A DNA stretch of 19,854 nt from Pseudomonadota bacterium (GCA_023423415.1 JAFAFP010000210.1:1-19854), one strand, 5' to 3'. Shown: positions 8,121 to 15,267, counted from the stretch's first letter. The notes: generated from the letters alone by a model not told the origin. Translations and numbers: made by a program.

Positions 8121-10424
8121 CTAACCGGCGAGAGCTGCGGCATCCTTGGCGATGCTGCGATGCAGGCCAGGCATGGCAAGCCGCGCGGAAATCACGTCGG
8201 GTGAGCCTGGCCGGCCGAACCGGTATCCTTGCATCGAATGCACACCGGCAGCCCGCAGAAAGAGCTGTTGTTCGGCGGTTTCCACGCCTTCGGCGGTCAC
8301 CTTCATGCCAAGGCCCCGGCCAAGTCCAACGATGGCGTGAACGATGGCGGCCGCGTCGGCCGAACGTTCGATCGAACGCACGAAGCTTTGGTCGATTTTC
8401 AGTTTGTCGAACGGAAAACGCCGCAAATAGGCGAGCGATGAATAGCCGGTGCCGAAGTCGTCGAGCGCGAGCCGCAAGCCGATCCCCTTGAGTCGATGCA
8501 TGGCTGATTCCGCGCTATCGACATTCCCGATCAACGTGCTTTCGGTAATCTCAAGTTCCAGACGTGAGGCGTCGAAGCTGGTCTCGCTCAGAATGCACTC
8601 AACCGTATCGACAAAGTCGGGCCGTCGGAATTGCAGCGGTGATACGTTGACCGATACCGACAGGCCGGGCCACGCTTGCCCTTCAGTGCAGGCTCGCCGC
8701 AGCACCCATTCGCCAAGTTTGACGATGAGGCCCGAATGTTCGGCGATCGGAATGAATTGCGAAGGTTCAATGTCGCCGCGAGCCGGATGCGTCCAGCGTG
8801 CCAAGGCCTCCACGCCGAGAATGGTATCGCCGCTGCCGTTGACGATCGGCTGATAGACGAGACGTAACTGGTCCCTGGCGATGGCCTCGCGCAGGTCATG
8901 TTCAAGCTGCTTCCGCTCCGAAAGATCGGCATCCATCGCTGCGTCATAGATGACGGCGCGGTTGCGGCCTTCGTTCTTGGCGCGATACAGCGCCATGTCG
9001 GCATAGCGCATCACGTCGGCGGTGCCACCGCTGAAGCGCTGATCGATCGTCGCGATACCGACGCTGGCGCCAATAAGAATGTTGTGGCCGCTGATAGAAT
9101 AGGGCGCGCAGATCGCCCCGATGATCCGGTCCGTCATCCGTTGCAGGTTGCTTGTGTCCGTGCCGCCCGTGACGATGATGGCGAACTCATCGCCACCAAG
9201 ACGACTGACAAGATCCTCCGTCCGCAGCAAACCCGATAGCCGTTCGGTGACGTTGCGGATCAGTTCGTCTCCAACCGGATGGCCGAGCGTATCGTTTACA
9301 TCCTTGAAGTGATCGAGATCGACATAGAGGACGGCGGCGGAGGGCCCTCCCAGATGGACATCCCTGATCACTTCCTCAAGACGTTCACCGAAATAGTTGC
9401 GGTTTGGCAGGCCGCAGAGCGGATCGTGGAGGGCGAGATAGCGCAGGCGTTGTTCGCCCTGTGCGATGGTGGCCGCGGTCCGGCGCATGTAGCCGTGAAT
9501 GAGGGCAGCCAGGAGACCGAAGCCCGCAAAGGCGACTGCAATGAACGGGACGACACTGGCCACGATTTCAGCGCCCGGGCGCTTTGGGGTCCATGCCAGC
9601 AGGGCCACCGATGTGCCGGAATCGTCCTTCAGTTCGAAGAGGTAGTCATCGGACTTCCCTCCAACGCCGGCGGCTGCATCGTCTGTTTCGACGAGATGCA
9701 AATTCTCCAGCTGCAACCGCTGTGCAATTTCGGAAAGCATATCGTCGTTGATGAATTTGACCGACATCACCACTGGCGCTGAGTGGTCCTTCGATCCGGC
9801 CACCTGTTGGCTCGGAGCTATCCGTACCGCAGCCACAGCGGCAGGCCGGCCAAGGAAACGCTGGATGAGGGTGGCCCGTTGCGGATGCCGCGTATCTGAC
9901 CCGCGCCGTGGTTCGAAAATGCGGACAGCGTTGTTCAACTGTCCGGCGGAGCGACCGTGAATGTAATTGAGGGTAGGCGCCAGTTCCGGCAAGATCGAAT
10001 TGAACCAGCCAGGTTCGACGCTGTTGCGCCCGAGCAGCGCATAGACAAGCTTGTCGGTGGAGTCGGCGACGAAAACGAAATCATGCTCGAACGAGTTGCG
10101 CAGGGAAAGGCCGACGCGATTGTGCGTCCAGTCATGATCGAACTGCTCGCGAATACGGCGTACGGCTTCCTCGTTCGCCACGACGCTTTCCAGTTCGCGC
10201 AGGATTCGGTTGCCGTAGTTGACGATGGCGCGGGAGAAGAGGCGCGTTTCGTGATCGATAGCAACCTCGTCGGCGCGTTTCGCCGATGTCATGACCGCAA
10301 CCACGATGCAGATGATTGCGATCGCCACGATGACGCTGATCGGAGCGACGACGCTGAGCCGGGCGCGGTCCCAACTGACCCGCGCGCCTTTTTCGGCCAA
10401 ACGCGCATTCGTTTCGGCCACCAC
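8121..10424 (-). CDS. CHASE4-like sensor GGDEF-EAL protein (cyclic di-GMP turnover)
   Basis: This is a bifunctional-type c-di-GMP protein of 767 residues. An N-terminal TM helix (about 24-45) is followed by a periplasmic domain of about 240 residues resembling CHASE4, then a second TM helix (about 287-310). Next come a GGDEF domain with intact GGDEF at 410-414 and an I-site RTED at 401-404, and an EAL domain. The EAL domain keeps EAL (539-541), NVSPLQF, the ITES glutamate, DDFGTGYSS (about 655-663), KIDQSF and AEGVET, so phosphodiesterase residues look intact. Both activities are possible; which dominates is unknown. I prefer the GTG at 10424, with GAGAGG six nt upstream. A TTG at 10457 would add eleven residues but has no ribosome-binding site. 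Confidence 0.92.
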   Translation of the reverse strand: MVAETNARLAEKGARVSWDRARLSVVAPISVIVAIAIICIVVAVMTSAKRADEVAIDHETRLFSRAIVNYGNRILRELESVVANEEAVRRIREQFDHDWTHNRVGLSLRNSFEHDFVFVADSTDKLVYALLGRNSVEPGWFNSILPELAPTLNYIHGRSAGQLNNAVRIFEPRRGSDTRHPQRATLIQRFLGRPAAVAAVRIAPSQQVAGSKDHSAPVVMSVKFINDDMLSEIAQRLQLENLHLVETDDAAAGVGGKSDDYLFELKDDSGTSVALLAWTPKRPGAEIVASVVPFIAVAFAGFGLLAALIHGYMRRTAATIAQGEQRLRYLALHDPLCGLPNRNYFGERLEEVIRDVHLGGPSAAVLYVDLDHFKDVNDTLGHPVGDELIRNVTERLSGLLRTEDLVSRLGGDEFAIIVTGGTDTSNLQRMTDRIIGAICAPYSISGHNILIGASVGIATIDQRFSGGTADVMRYADMALYRAKNEGRNRAVIYDAAMDADLSERKQLEHDLREAIARDQLRLVYQPIVNGSGDTILGVEALARWTHPARGDIEPSQFIPIAEHSGLIVKLGEWVLRRACTEGQAWPGLSVSVNVSPLQFRRPDFVDTVECILSETSFDASRLELEITESTLIGNVDSAESAMHRLKGIGLRLALDDFGTGYSSLAYLRRFPFDKLKIDQSFVRSIERSADAAAIVHAIVGLGRGLGMKVTAEGVETAEQQLFLRAAGVHSMQGYRFGRPGSPDVISARLAMPGLHRSIAKDAAALAG

Positions 10425-10563
10425 AATCAGCCTCTCAGTGCCGGATTGAAAAGGCAAAATTTATTGGACAAAACTTGCCATTCACTTGCTGGCCACATGG
10501 AGGTATGCCGCGGAGGCCACGTACACTGCCTTTCACATTTTGCGGTTAACGGGCCGTAAATTT

Positions 10564-11310
10564 CTAGTGGCTGCCAGCGTAGGGTGGCCGTGGAATGGCA
10601 TTGTGCGCTGCGCGCAAGGCGGCTGACCAACGCTCCCGCAGATCGTGGAAATAAGGCTCGCCGGGCTCGATCCGGTAGGACAGTTCGGCGTCGCAAGCAT
10701 CGCGCCGGGCAACGAGGATATCGATGGGCATGCCAACGCCGAGATTGGATCGCATGGTTGAATCCATCGAGATCAGGCCAATTTTCAGCGCGTCATACAG
10801 ATCGGTGCCATAGGAAATGGCCCGATCGAGGACCGGCTTGCCGTATTTGTGCTCGCCGATCTGCAAATAAGGTGTATCTGTGGTGCATTCGATGAAATTG
10901 CCGGCCGCGTAGATCATGAACAGGCGCATTCTTTCGCCCTTGATCTGCCCGCCGAACAGGAACGACACATCGAACTTCACGTCGGCCGCCTCCAATGCGA
11001 CCTTCTCCAAGTGGTGGATCTGGCGGACTGCCCGGCCGATACGCTGGGCCGCCTGAAACATCGTCGGCGCGTTCATCAGCGTTTCGCGCTCGCCCGTTTC
11101 CTTGTTCTCCACGCCTTCGATCGTGGTGGAGACGACGGATTGGCTCAGCGACAGGTTGCCGGAGGAGGCAATCGCCATGATACGTTCGCCGGGCTGCTTG
11201 AACACATGCAGCTTTCGGAAGGTCGAGACATTGTCGAGCCCGGCGTTAGTCCTCGTATCCGCGATCATAACGAGGCCCTCGCGGACCAGAATTCCACAGC
11301 AGTAGGTCAT
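10564..11310 (-). CDS. proteasome-type peptidase, Anbu (ancestral beta subunit) family
   Basis: This 248-residue N-terminal nucleophile hydrolase matches the Anbu family, bacterial relatives of proteasome beta subunits. The N terminus MTYCCGILVREGL is diagnostic: after Met removal Thr becomes residue 1. D17 (in MIADTRTNAG) and K32 (in FRKLHVF) complete the Thr/Asp/Lys proteasome triad. The ATG at 11310 is chosen because the catalytic Thr must follow directly. Longer in-frame starts at 11358 or 11367 would bury it and require processing. There is no Shine-Dalgarno before 11310, but a small ORF stops one nt upstream, so coupling is possible. Anbu genes often sit with transglutaminase-like, alpha-E and ATP-grasp genes; none of those is here. 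The physiological substrate is unknown. Confidence 0.92.
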   Translation of the reverse strand: MTYCCGILVREGLVMIADTRTNAGLDNVSTFRKLHVFKQPGERIMAIASSGNLSLSQSVVSTTIEGVENKETGERETLMNAPTMFQAAQRIGRAVRQIHHLEKVALEAADVKFDVSFLFGGQIKGERMRLFMIYAAGNFIECTTDTPYLQIGEHKYGKPVLDRAISYGTDLYDALKIGLISMDSTMRSNLGVGMPIDILVARRDACDAELSYRIEPGEPYFHDLRERWSAALRAAHNAIPRPPYAGSH

Positions 11311-11311
11311 G

Positions 11312-11530
11312 TCACAGAGCACCCGCAGCGGGACGGTTCCGGTCCCGTCCACGCGCATTATCCTCATTTCGACCGCTTGAAAAAGAGTGCAGCTTCTGAA
11401 CGATTGACTCAGTGATCCGGGTTTGTGACCGCCGCATGGCCTGATCGACCCGGTTCTGCACCGTGTGTTTTTGCCGTTGCAGCCGCACCGCACATGCCGC
11501 GGATTGGCGCCGGGACTCCTTTTCAGCCAT
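11312..11530 (-). CDS. possible small basic protein immediately upstream of the Anbu gene
   Basis: A 72-codon frame opens with ATG at 11530 (MAEKESRRQS) and stops with TGA at 11312, leaving one nt before the Anbu ATG. The product would be rich in Arg, Gln and Ser, with no membrane segment and no family I recognise. Its ATG has no clear ribosome-binding site, and third-base GC is only moderate. The tight TGA-C-ATG junction, and the lack of a Shine-Dalgarno before the Anbu gene, are the only support. It could equally be leader sequence that is open by chance. Confidence 0.25.
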   Translation of the reverse strand: MAEKESRRQSAACAVRLQRQKHTVQNRVDQAMRRSQTRITESIVQKLHSFSSGRNEDNARGRDRNRPAAGAL

Positions 11531-11577
11531 CGACTTGAGCCGAACGGGCGCGCGAGGTACCAAGTCCTGATCAACCC

Positions 11578-12345
11578 ATGCGAAGTCCGAAGATGAACAC
11601 CGATCAGCCCGTTACCGCCGCGATCCTTGTCATTGGCGATGAGATCCTGTCCGGCCGGACCAAGGACAGGAATATCGGCTATATCGCCGAATACCTGACG
11701 GCGATTGGCGTTGACCTGCGCGAGGTGCGCGTGGTGCCGGATGTTGAGGAGGAGATCGTCAACGCACTGAATGCGCTGCGGCATCGTTACACCTATGTCT
11801 TCACCACAGGCGGGATCGGGCCCACCCATGATGACATCACCGCCGACAGTGTCGCAAAAGCCTTTGGCGTTTCGATCGACTTTGACCCGCGTGCCGTAGC
11901 TCTGCTCAAGCAGCGCTTCCAGGGCCCGGACCTGAACGAAGCGCGGATGCGCATGACCCGCATTCCGCAAGGGGCAGAACTCGTCACCAACAAGATCTCG
12001 CTCGCGCCGGGTTTCTGGATTGGCAATGTCATCGTGATGGCGGGCGTGCCCACCATCATGCAAGCCATGCTCGACGAAGTTGGTCCCAAGCTGAAGACCG
12101 GCAAGCAGATGTTATCGGAATCGATACGCGCCGATACGCGCGAGGGCGATATCGGCACAGAACTCGGAGAAGTGGCGGATGCTCATCCCGATGTGTCGAT
12201 CGGCAGCTACCCGTTCTTCGATGACAAGTTGGGACCGAACACCAATGTCGTTATTCGTTCGCGCGAACCGGAAAAACTTGCTGCGGCCAAGGCTGCGGTT
12301 GAAACGATGCTGAAGGCGGTGAAGGCCAAACTCAGGACCGGATAA
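11578..12345 (+). CDS. molybdopterin-binding/CinA N-terminal domain protein (stand-alone)
   Basis: This 255-residue protein matches the CinA N-terminal (MoaB/Mog-like) domain family. The signature is VIGDEILSGRTKDRN near the N terminus, then FTTGGIGPTHDDITADSVAKAFG around residues 79-101. Full-length CinA adds a C-terminal nicotinamide-nucleotide amidase (PncC) domain; that is absent here. Alphaproteobacteria commonly carry this short form, whose role is not settled; ADP-ribose or NAD-related pyrophosphatase activity is known for full-length relatives. The start is uncertain: ATG at 11578 or ATG at 11593, neither with a good ribosome-binding site. It is divergent from the Anbu gene. Confidence 0.88.
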   Translation: MRSPKMNTDQPVTAAILVIGDEILSGRTKDRNIGYIAEYLTAIGVDLREVRVVPDVEEEIVNALNALRHRYTYVFTTGGIGPTHDDITADSVAKAFGVSIDFDPRAVALLKQRFQGPDLNEARMRMTRIPQGAELVTNKISLAPGFWIGNVIVMAGVPTIMQAMLDEVGPKLKTGKQMLSESIRADTREGDIGTELGEVADAHPDVSIGSYPFFDDKLGPNTNVVIRSREPEKLAAAKAAVETMLKAVKAKLRTG

Positions 12346-12409
12346 TAGAACGCCCCGAACGAAACCGATCTGACGTCGCGTCCCTTTTCCAATGACCAGT
12401 TAGGTGTGA

Positions 12410-12428
12410 CAACATCAGGACGATGTTG
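12410..12428. repeat. small palindrome in the 12346-12553 gap
   Basis: CAACATC (12410-12416) and GATGTTG (12422-12428) form a seven-bp inverted repeat with a five-nt loop, about 65 nt after the cinA-like stop. It could be a weak terminator or an operator. Nothing else is recognisable between the cinA-like gene and the doubtful ORF beginning at 12554. Confidence 0.3.
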
Positions 12429-12553
12429 CCACCGTGAGGGTTGTTGGGCCGAACTCGCCGATTAATTTTCTTCAAGTTGCCGACCGGGAGCTAACGCGAC
12501 CGTGACAATTGCAGCGTAGCGATCGACGATCCGAGACATCGAGGTTTCTGATC

Positions 12554-12757
12554 GTGGCTGATGAATTGCTTTCCTTGGTTGAATCTGACCTTCGTCGGAT
12601 AGCCCATCAAAACGGAACAAGTGCGACTGACAAAGATCGCCTTCTGCTGCTCGCCGACTACCTTTACCGACAGATTGAACGATCGAGGCTGCCCAATACC
12701 GGTGGCGCAGAACGACGCGTCATGGCGCGGAGAAGAGGCCGGAACTGTAGATCGTGA
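12554..12757 (+). CDS. doubtful small hypothetical protein
   Basis: A 67-codon frame starts with GTG at 12554, with GAGG (12541-12544) nine nt upstream. The first 45 residues (VADELLSLVESDLRR and on) look like amphipathic helix. The tail is Arg-rich and of low complexity. Third-position GC is near half, clearly below the neighbouring genes, so this may be a recently arrived or decayed gene, or chance. No family is recognised. Its TGA overlaps the GTG of the next small frame. Confidence 0.3.
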   Translation: MADELLSLVESDLRRIAHQNGTSATDKDRLLLLADYLYRQIERSRLPNTGGAERRVMARRRGRNCRS

Positions 12758-12909
12758 CGTTGATGTTCATGCCGGCGGCGATCATCAGCATCGTTACTGC
12801 GAACATCATGAACGACCAGGTCGTTGGCGGGAGGACCAATGCGGGGACGATCGAAAGCCTGCTGAGCCAAGTCGACCTGGAAGGATGGCGCAACAGCCTT
12901 CACCCATAG
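12754..12909 (+). CDS. doubtful small hypothetical protein with hydrophobic N terminus
   Basis: A 51-codon frame opens with GTG at 12754, overlapping the preceding stop as GTGA, and ends at TAG 12907-12909. The first 19 residues are hydrophobic (LMFMPAAIISIV within it); the rest is soluble and ends GWRNSLHP. Third-position GC is high, like real genes here. There is no well-placed ribosome-binding site, so translation would depend on coupling. It could be a genuine small membrane or secreted peptide, or the remnant of a longer gene. I recognise no homologue. Confidence 0.25.
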   Translation: MTLMFMPAAIISIVTANIMNDQVVGGRTNAGTIESLLSQVDLEGWRNSLHP

Positions 12910-12997
12910 AGAGCAATGATCGACAGCAGCATAGATACTGCGCTGGACCGGGAGTAAGGTCACTCTCCGGCGGGCTCAGTTCGACCGAGGATGCGTT

Positions 12998-13594
12998 ATG
13001 CGAAACGATTGTCACCACTTGCGGCGTGATGTCTTGATCATGGGCGCCGGAGCGCTGGCGACGCTCGCGCTGCCGCGCCTGGCCCTGGGGCAGGAACTGA
13101 AGCCCACGCCTCAATGTGACGATAGCGGCGCGCCGACGAAGGCTCAGACCGAAGGGCCGTTCTTCAAACCGAAATCGCCGCGTGTGTCGGATTTGCGAAC
13201 GGCCGGCCTTGTTGGCGTGTCGGTAACGCTGACGGGCTTCGTGCTGACGCGCTCATGCCGCCCGGTGCCGAATGCGCTGGTCGACCTCTGGCACGCGGAC
13301 GGCAATGGCGACTACGACAACAAGGGATTTCGCGGGCGCGGACACCAGTTCACGGATGAGCAGGGCCGTTACCGCTTCATCACCATCGTGCCGGCACGGT
13401 ATCCCGGCCGGACCCGGCACTACCACGTCAAAGTCCAGGCCGCGAATGGCCCGATTCTAACAACTCAGCTCTATTTTCCCGGTGAGCCCGGCAATGCCCG
13501 GGATCCGATTTTCCGGCGTGAGCTGCTCATGCGGATTGGAGAAATGGGGGATGGACGGGACGCCCGGTTCGACTTCGTGCTGGCACAAAGCTGA
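12998..13594 (+). CDS. intradiol ring-cleavage dioxygenase family protein, probably exported
   Basis: This 198-residue protein has the intradiol dioxygenase beta-sandwich, the family in which non-haem Fe(III) enzymes cleave catechols or protocatechuate between the hydroxyls. The four iron ligands are visible: Y106 (GNGDYDN), Y135 (VPARYPGR), H141 and H143 (HYH). The N terminus LRRDVLIMGAGALATLALP, followed by a small-residue site before Q32, resembles a Tat signal peptide, so it probably acts in the periplasm. It is much shorter than CatA or PcaGH and lacks their dimerisation domain. The ATG at 12998 has GAGGA six nt upstream. It is monocistronic as far as can be seen, with no aromatic-degradation genes adjacent. 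The true substrate is unknown. Confidence 0.88.
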   Translation: MRNDCHHLRRDVLIMGAGALATLALPRLALGQELKPTPQCDDSGAPTKAQTEGPFFKPKSPRVSDLRTAGLVGVSVTLTGFVLTRSCRPVPNALVDLWHADGNGDYDNKGFRGRGHQFTDEQGRYRFITIVPARYPGRTRHYHVKVQAANGPILTTQLYFPGEPGNARDPIFRRELLMRIGEMGDGRDARFDFVLAQS

Positions 13595-13699
13595 CGAAAG
13601 ACCCGATTTTCCTGTGGATCGTGGTCGGCTGGCAGTTGGCACTGCGCCGACGGCTCGAAATGGTGTGCCGCTTTAACGAGAACTCCCGCCGGGAAACAC

Positions 13700-14212
13700 A
13701 TGATGAATGCCGATAGCCAGTCCCCGAAACATTTCCCGGTATCCTGGGATCAGTTTCACCGCGACGCGCGCGCGCTGGCGTGGCGCTTGGCATCGGCCGG
13801 CCCGTTTTCCTCGATCGTGTGCGTTACCCGTGGCGGGCTGGTGCCGGCCGCGATCGTTGCGCGCGAGCTGAATGTGCGGATGATCGAGACCGTATGCATC
13901 GAGAGTTATGCGGGGATCGGCCGGCAGGGCGAATTGCGCGTGTTGAAGGGGATCGCGGACGCCATCACCAGTGGCAGCAATGCCGGCGGACAGGGGGTGC
14001 TGATCGTCGACGATCTGGTGGATACCGGAAAGACTGCGCGCGTGGTGCGCGAGATCATTCCCAGTGCGCATTTTGCCACGGTGTATGCAAAGCCGATGGG
14101 CCGCCCGCTGGTGGATACATTCATCACGGAAGTGTCGCAGGATACCTGGATCTTCTTTCCATGGGACACCGGCCTCGCCTTCGTGCCGCCCATTCACGGT
14201 GGTGGGGCGTAA
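13700..14212 (+). CDS. gpt: xanthine (xanthine-guanine) phosphoribosyltransferase
   Basis: Gpt salvages xanthine and guanine, and hypoxanthine weakly, to the nucleotides using PRPP. The 170-residue protein aligns by eye with E. coli Gpt throughout. It has the PPi loop TRGGLVPAA (43-51), DTVCI-like ETVCIESY, the PRPP signature VLIVDDLVDTGKT (100-112), AKPMGRPLVDTF, and the C-terminal QDTWIFFPWDTGLAFVPP. A run around AITSGSNAGGQG (88-99) is an insert relative to E. coli. The start is one of two adjacent ATGs (13700, 13703), with only a weak GGGA upstream. It lies 105 bp after the dioxygenase gene and 56 bp before the split tRNA gene. Confidence 0.94.
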   Translation: MMNADSQSPKHFPVSWDQFHRDARALAWRLASAGPFSSIVCVTRGGLVPAAIVARELNVRMIETVCIESYAGIGRQGELRVLKGIADAITSGSNAGGQGVLIVDDLVDTGKTARVVREIIPSAHFATVYAKPMGRPLVDTFITEVSQDTWIFFPWDTGLAFVPPIHGGGA

Positions 14213-14268
14213 GACGACGACTCTGCCGGTTGGCGATGGCGATCGCCGCCGTTATAAGAAGCCGTCAC

Positions 14269-14602
14269 GCGGGCGTGGCGAAATGGTAGACGCAAGGGAC
14301 TTGAATTGTTGAGTGCCCGTGGGGAAACCTGCGGTGCAGAACTGCTCAAACTCGGGGAAACCGGTCACAGGCAATCCCGAGCCAAGCGCATCAGCCTGAG
14401 GCCGGTGCGAAGGTGTAGAGACTAGACGGGCAGCACCTAAAGCGAGCGCATCTCAGTGTGCGCGCCAGGGTGAAGGTATAGTCCAGACCCCAAACCGAGC
14501 CTTCCGCATGACTATGGCGGGCGAGGGCGGCGAAAGCCGTAGCAGGTAAGAAAATCCCTCGGGGGTTACCCCGTGCCGGTTCGAGTCCGGCCGCCCGCAC
14601 CA
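14269..14602 (+). tRNA. tRNA-Leu(UAA), interrupted by a group I intron
   Basis: The exons are 14269-14302 and 14551-14602, joined as an 86-nt tRNA. Acceptor arms GCGGGCG (14269-14275) and CGCCCGC (14592-14598) pair perfectly, followed by A73 and an encoded CCA. The anticodon stem is AGGGA (14295-14299) with TCCCT (14555-14559). After joining, the seven-nt loop reads CTTAAAA, giving anticodon UAA. The long variable arm CGGGG/CCCCG is typical of leucine. The T arm is GCCGG-TTCGAGT-CCGGC. The 5' exon is exactly 34 nt, so the break falls between U34 and A35. Standard tRNA searches may miss it or call it broken. Confidence 0.95.
14303..14550 (+). ncRNA. group I intron (IC3-like) within the tRNA-Leu anticodon
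   Basis: A 248-nt self-splicing-type intron without an ORF. P1: exon GGGACTT pairs with GAGTGCCC (14311-14318), one G bulged, placing the conserved U.G wobble at the 5' splice site. P4: CTCGGG (14351-14356) with CCCGAG (14376-14381). P7: GACTA (14420-14424) with TAGTC (14479-14483), inside the hallmark segments GTAGAGACTAGACGGG and AAGGTATAGTCC. P8: GCGCA (14446-14450) with TGCGC (14459-14463). A GAAA tetraloop hairpin (14528-14539) fits P9. The last base is the required G. AATCCCGAGCCAAG is the typical P element. The core resembles the Azoarcus tRNA-Ile intron from memory. Confidence 0.93.
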
Positions 14603-14689
14603 ATTGATTGTCCTGTTTGTGCCGACTGGCCGCGATCGAGCTTATTGGCGGCTGGCTTTTGCCAAGATTGGCATCTATCAACCGCCGCC

Positions 14690-15040
14690 ATGAAGATGAG
14701 ACGCATTCTCCTCGCCGCCCTCGGTATGGCTTCGCCGTTTTTCCTCAGCGCTTGCGCCAGTCAGGAATACGGCATCAGTTCGAGCCGGCCCGGCAAGTAT
14801 AATCTCTACAACTGTGACCAGCTCAACAGGCGGGGCGCTGAAGTGGTTAAACGCGAGCAGGAGTTGCAAGCGTTGATGCAGAAGGCGGCGCAAGGGCCGG
14901 GTGGGGAGGTCGCCATCGCGATTGCCTATCGCAGCGAGTACAACGTCGCGCAGGGCGACCTGCTTGAAATCGAGCGGGTCGGCGCCGAAAAGAAATGCGT
15001 GATGAAGCACCGCGCCGTCAGCGATCAGACGGTGCGCTAG
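14690..15040 (+). CDS. small predicted lipoprotein of unknown function
   Basis: This 116-residue protein begins MKMRRILLAALGMASPFFL followed by the lipobox LSAC with Cys at residue 22, so it is very probably a lipid-anchored envelope protein. The mature part has one further Cys (in YNCDQL), a central helical region (QELQALMQKAAQG) and a second Cys near the C terminus (EKKCVMKH); these two cysteines could form a disulphide. No enzymatic motif is visible and I do not recognise a named family. The start is ATG at 14690 or 14696; neither has a strong ribosome-binding site. An in-frame extension back into the tRNA 3' exon is not credible. It starts 88 nt after the tRNA. Confidence 0.8.
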   Translation: MKMRRILLAALGMASPFFLSACASQEYGISSSRPGKYNLYNCDQLNRRGAEVVKREQELQALMQKAAQGPGGEVAIAIAYRSEYNVAQGDLLEIERVGAEKKCVMKHRAVSDQTVR

Positions 15041-15163
15041 CCCCAAGGCCAGCCCTTCATCGGTGCAATCGCGTTATCCGCTTCTCTTTCCGAATAAAGC
15101 GATGGATAGGTCAGCGCAGGGGCGTGGAACAAAAACCTAACCGGTGCAATTATTGGGTGCTGG

Positions 15164-15205
15164 ACCGTGACGCTTTGAATCTCGGCCAATGCAAAGCGTC
15201 ACGGT
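15164..15205. repeat. perfect 14-bp inverted repeat in an intergenic region
   Basis: ACCGTGACGCTTTG (15164-15177) and CAAAGCGTCACGGT (15192-15205) are perfect inverted arms with a 14-nt loop. It lies in the 227-base gap between the lipoprotein and the small membrane protein genes, about 60 nt before the latter's start. No T-run follows on either strand. It could form a long RNA hairpin in the leader of the small gene, act as an operator, or be a dispersed palindromic repeat unit. The rest of the gap shows nothing clear. Confidence 0.75.
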
Positions 15206-15267
15206 TATGGTGGGTGGGGGCCTGAAGTCGTTTCGGGCTTGAGCGATTTTCAGAAAGGAATGCAGCC

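Noticed and set aside
7198..8124. 308-codon plus-strand frame opposite the SDR gene
   Set aside because: The opposite strand encodes a complete SDR with all catalytic motifs and a good ribosome-binding site.
11311..12063. N-terminal extension of the Anbu frame to about 499 residues
   Set aside because: The extension runs antisense to the CinA-domain gene and would bury the catalytic Thr, which must be at the mature N terminus.
14303..14550. Homing endonuclease or other protein inside the group I intron
   Set aside because: At 248 nt the intron has no room beyond the catalytic core and no plausible coding frame.
14391..14681. 96-codon minus-strand frame across the split tRNA
   Set aside because: It is antisense to the intron and tRNA 3' half; the RAAGLEPARG-like segment is a well-known artefact of translating leucine/serine-type tRNA antisense.
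15062..15149. Nine-nt motif CGGTGCAAT occurring twice in the gap after the lipoprotein gene
   Set aside because: Too short and irregularly placed to support a repeat or operator without comparison to other genomes.
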